A stretch of DNA of 64,000 nucleotides from Globodera rostochiensis (Eukaryota > Nematoda > Chromadorea > Rhabditida > Heteroderidae). How positions within the stretch are numbered: position 1 is the first letter of the stretch; every line of letters begins with the position of its first letter. The stretch lies in the NCBI GenBank assembly GCA_018350325.1, contig JAEVLN010000003.1, positions 4,292,745 to 4,356,744 of the forward strand, in the 5' to 3' direction. This document shows, piece by piece, positions 63,975 to 64,000 of the stretch. The notes below the pieces were generated by a model that did not search any database, had not been told where the DNA came from, and saw only the letters and a program-made list of their open reading frames with translations. Both the position numbers and the translations under genes were made by a program.

Positions 63975-64000
63975 GATGTTCGAGAGTCTCGACTCGAGAA
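63975..64000 (+). repeat. Start of a CTCGAGTC-type dispersed repeat at the right edge
   Basis: GGATGTTCGAGAGTCTCGAC resembles the repeats beginning near 3619 (GGATGCTCGAAAGTCTCGGT) and 27706. It is cut off by the window end. Confidence 0.6.

Overview
The window is intron-rich, AT-rich nuclear DNA of a nematode, most likely a plant-parasitic cyst nematode (Heteroderidae). The evidence is interstitial TTAGGC/GCCTAA telomere-type repeats, short introns, several GC-AG introns with GCGAGT donors (reported as unusually frequent in potato cyst nematodes), an expanded set of MATH-BTB and BTB genes including a BTB/BACK gene type I associate with cyst nematodes, and a nematode-style PUF gene. Gene models were built by hand from exon homology, splice sites and reading phase, because single ORFs here are only exon fragments.

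Left part (1-27.7 kb). A partial gene for a secreted protein runs off the left edge (minus). Two paralogous MATH-BTB genes with the same eight-exon structure (3990-6166 minus, 17535-19452 plus) face away from a central DHX15/Prp43-type RNA helicase gene (8618-13981 minus). The helicase sits inside a recent inverted repeat (arms 6525-8040 and 13758-15425). The left arm carries a copy of the helicase promoter and a first exon with an in-frame 132-nt deletion that removes the ATP-binding loop. Next come a small unrecognised membrane protein gene (21029-21834), a divergent BTB gene (24290-25598 minus) and a decayed BTB/BACK pseudogene (26126-27637).

Middle part (27.7-49.8 kb). A complete 12-exon gene for the beta subunit of GDP-type succinyl-CoA ligase (29181-32338 minus) belongs to the mitochondrial TCA cycle. 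A repeat-rich stretch follows, with a 390-bp CT tract, inverted GC-rich minisatellites and telomere-like repeats. A sphingomyelin-synthase-family gene (38308-42077 plus) and a neuroligin/gliotactin-like cholinesterase-fold adhesion receptor gene (44270-49757 plus) come next. One intron of the receptor gene holds a transposon whose inside has become a roughly 0.75-kb minisatellite.

Right part (49.8-64 kb). A 5.3-kb satellite with higher-order structure is followed by a PUF (Pumilio) gene (56579-60531 or 60835) whose RNA-binding repeats were enlarged by tandem exon duplication, a small minus-strand ORF, a 34-bp tandem repeat, and a complete five-exon gene for a small secreted cysteine-rich protein (62408-63722). 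Dispersed fold-back elements with long G or C runs occur throughout. The genes are unrelated housekeeping, membrane and regulatory functions and show no operon logic.
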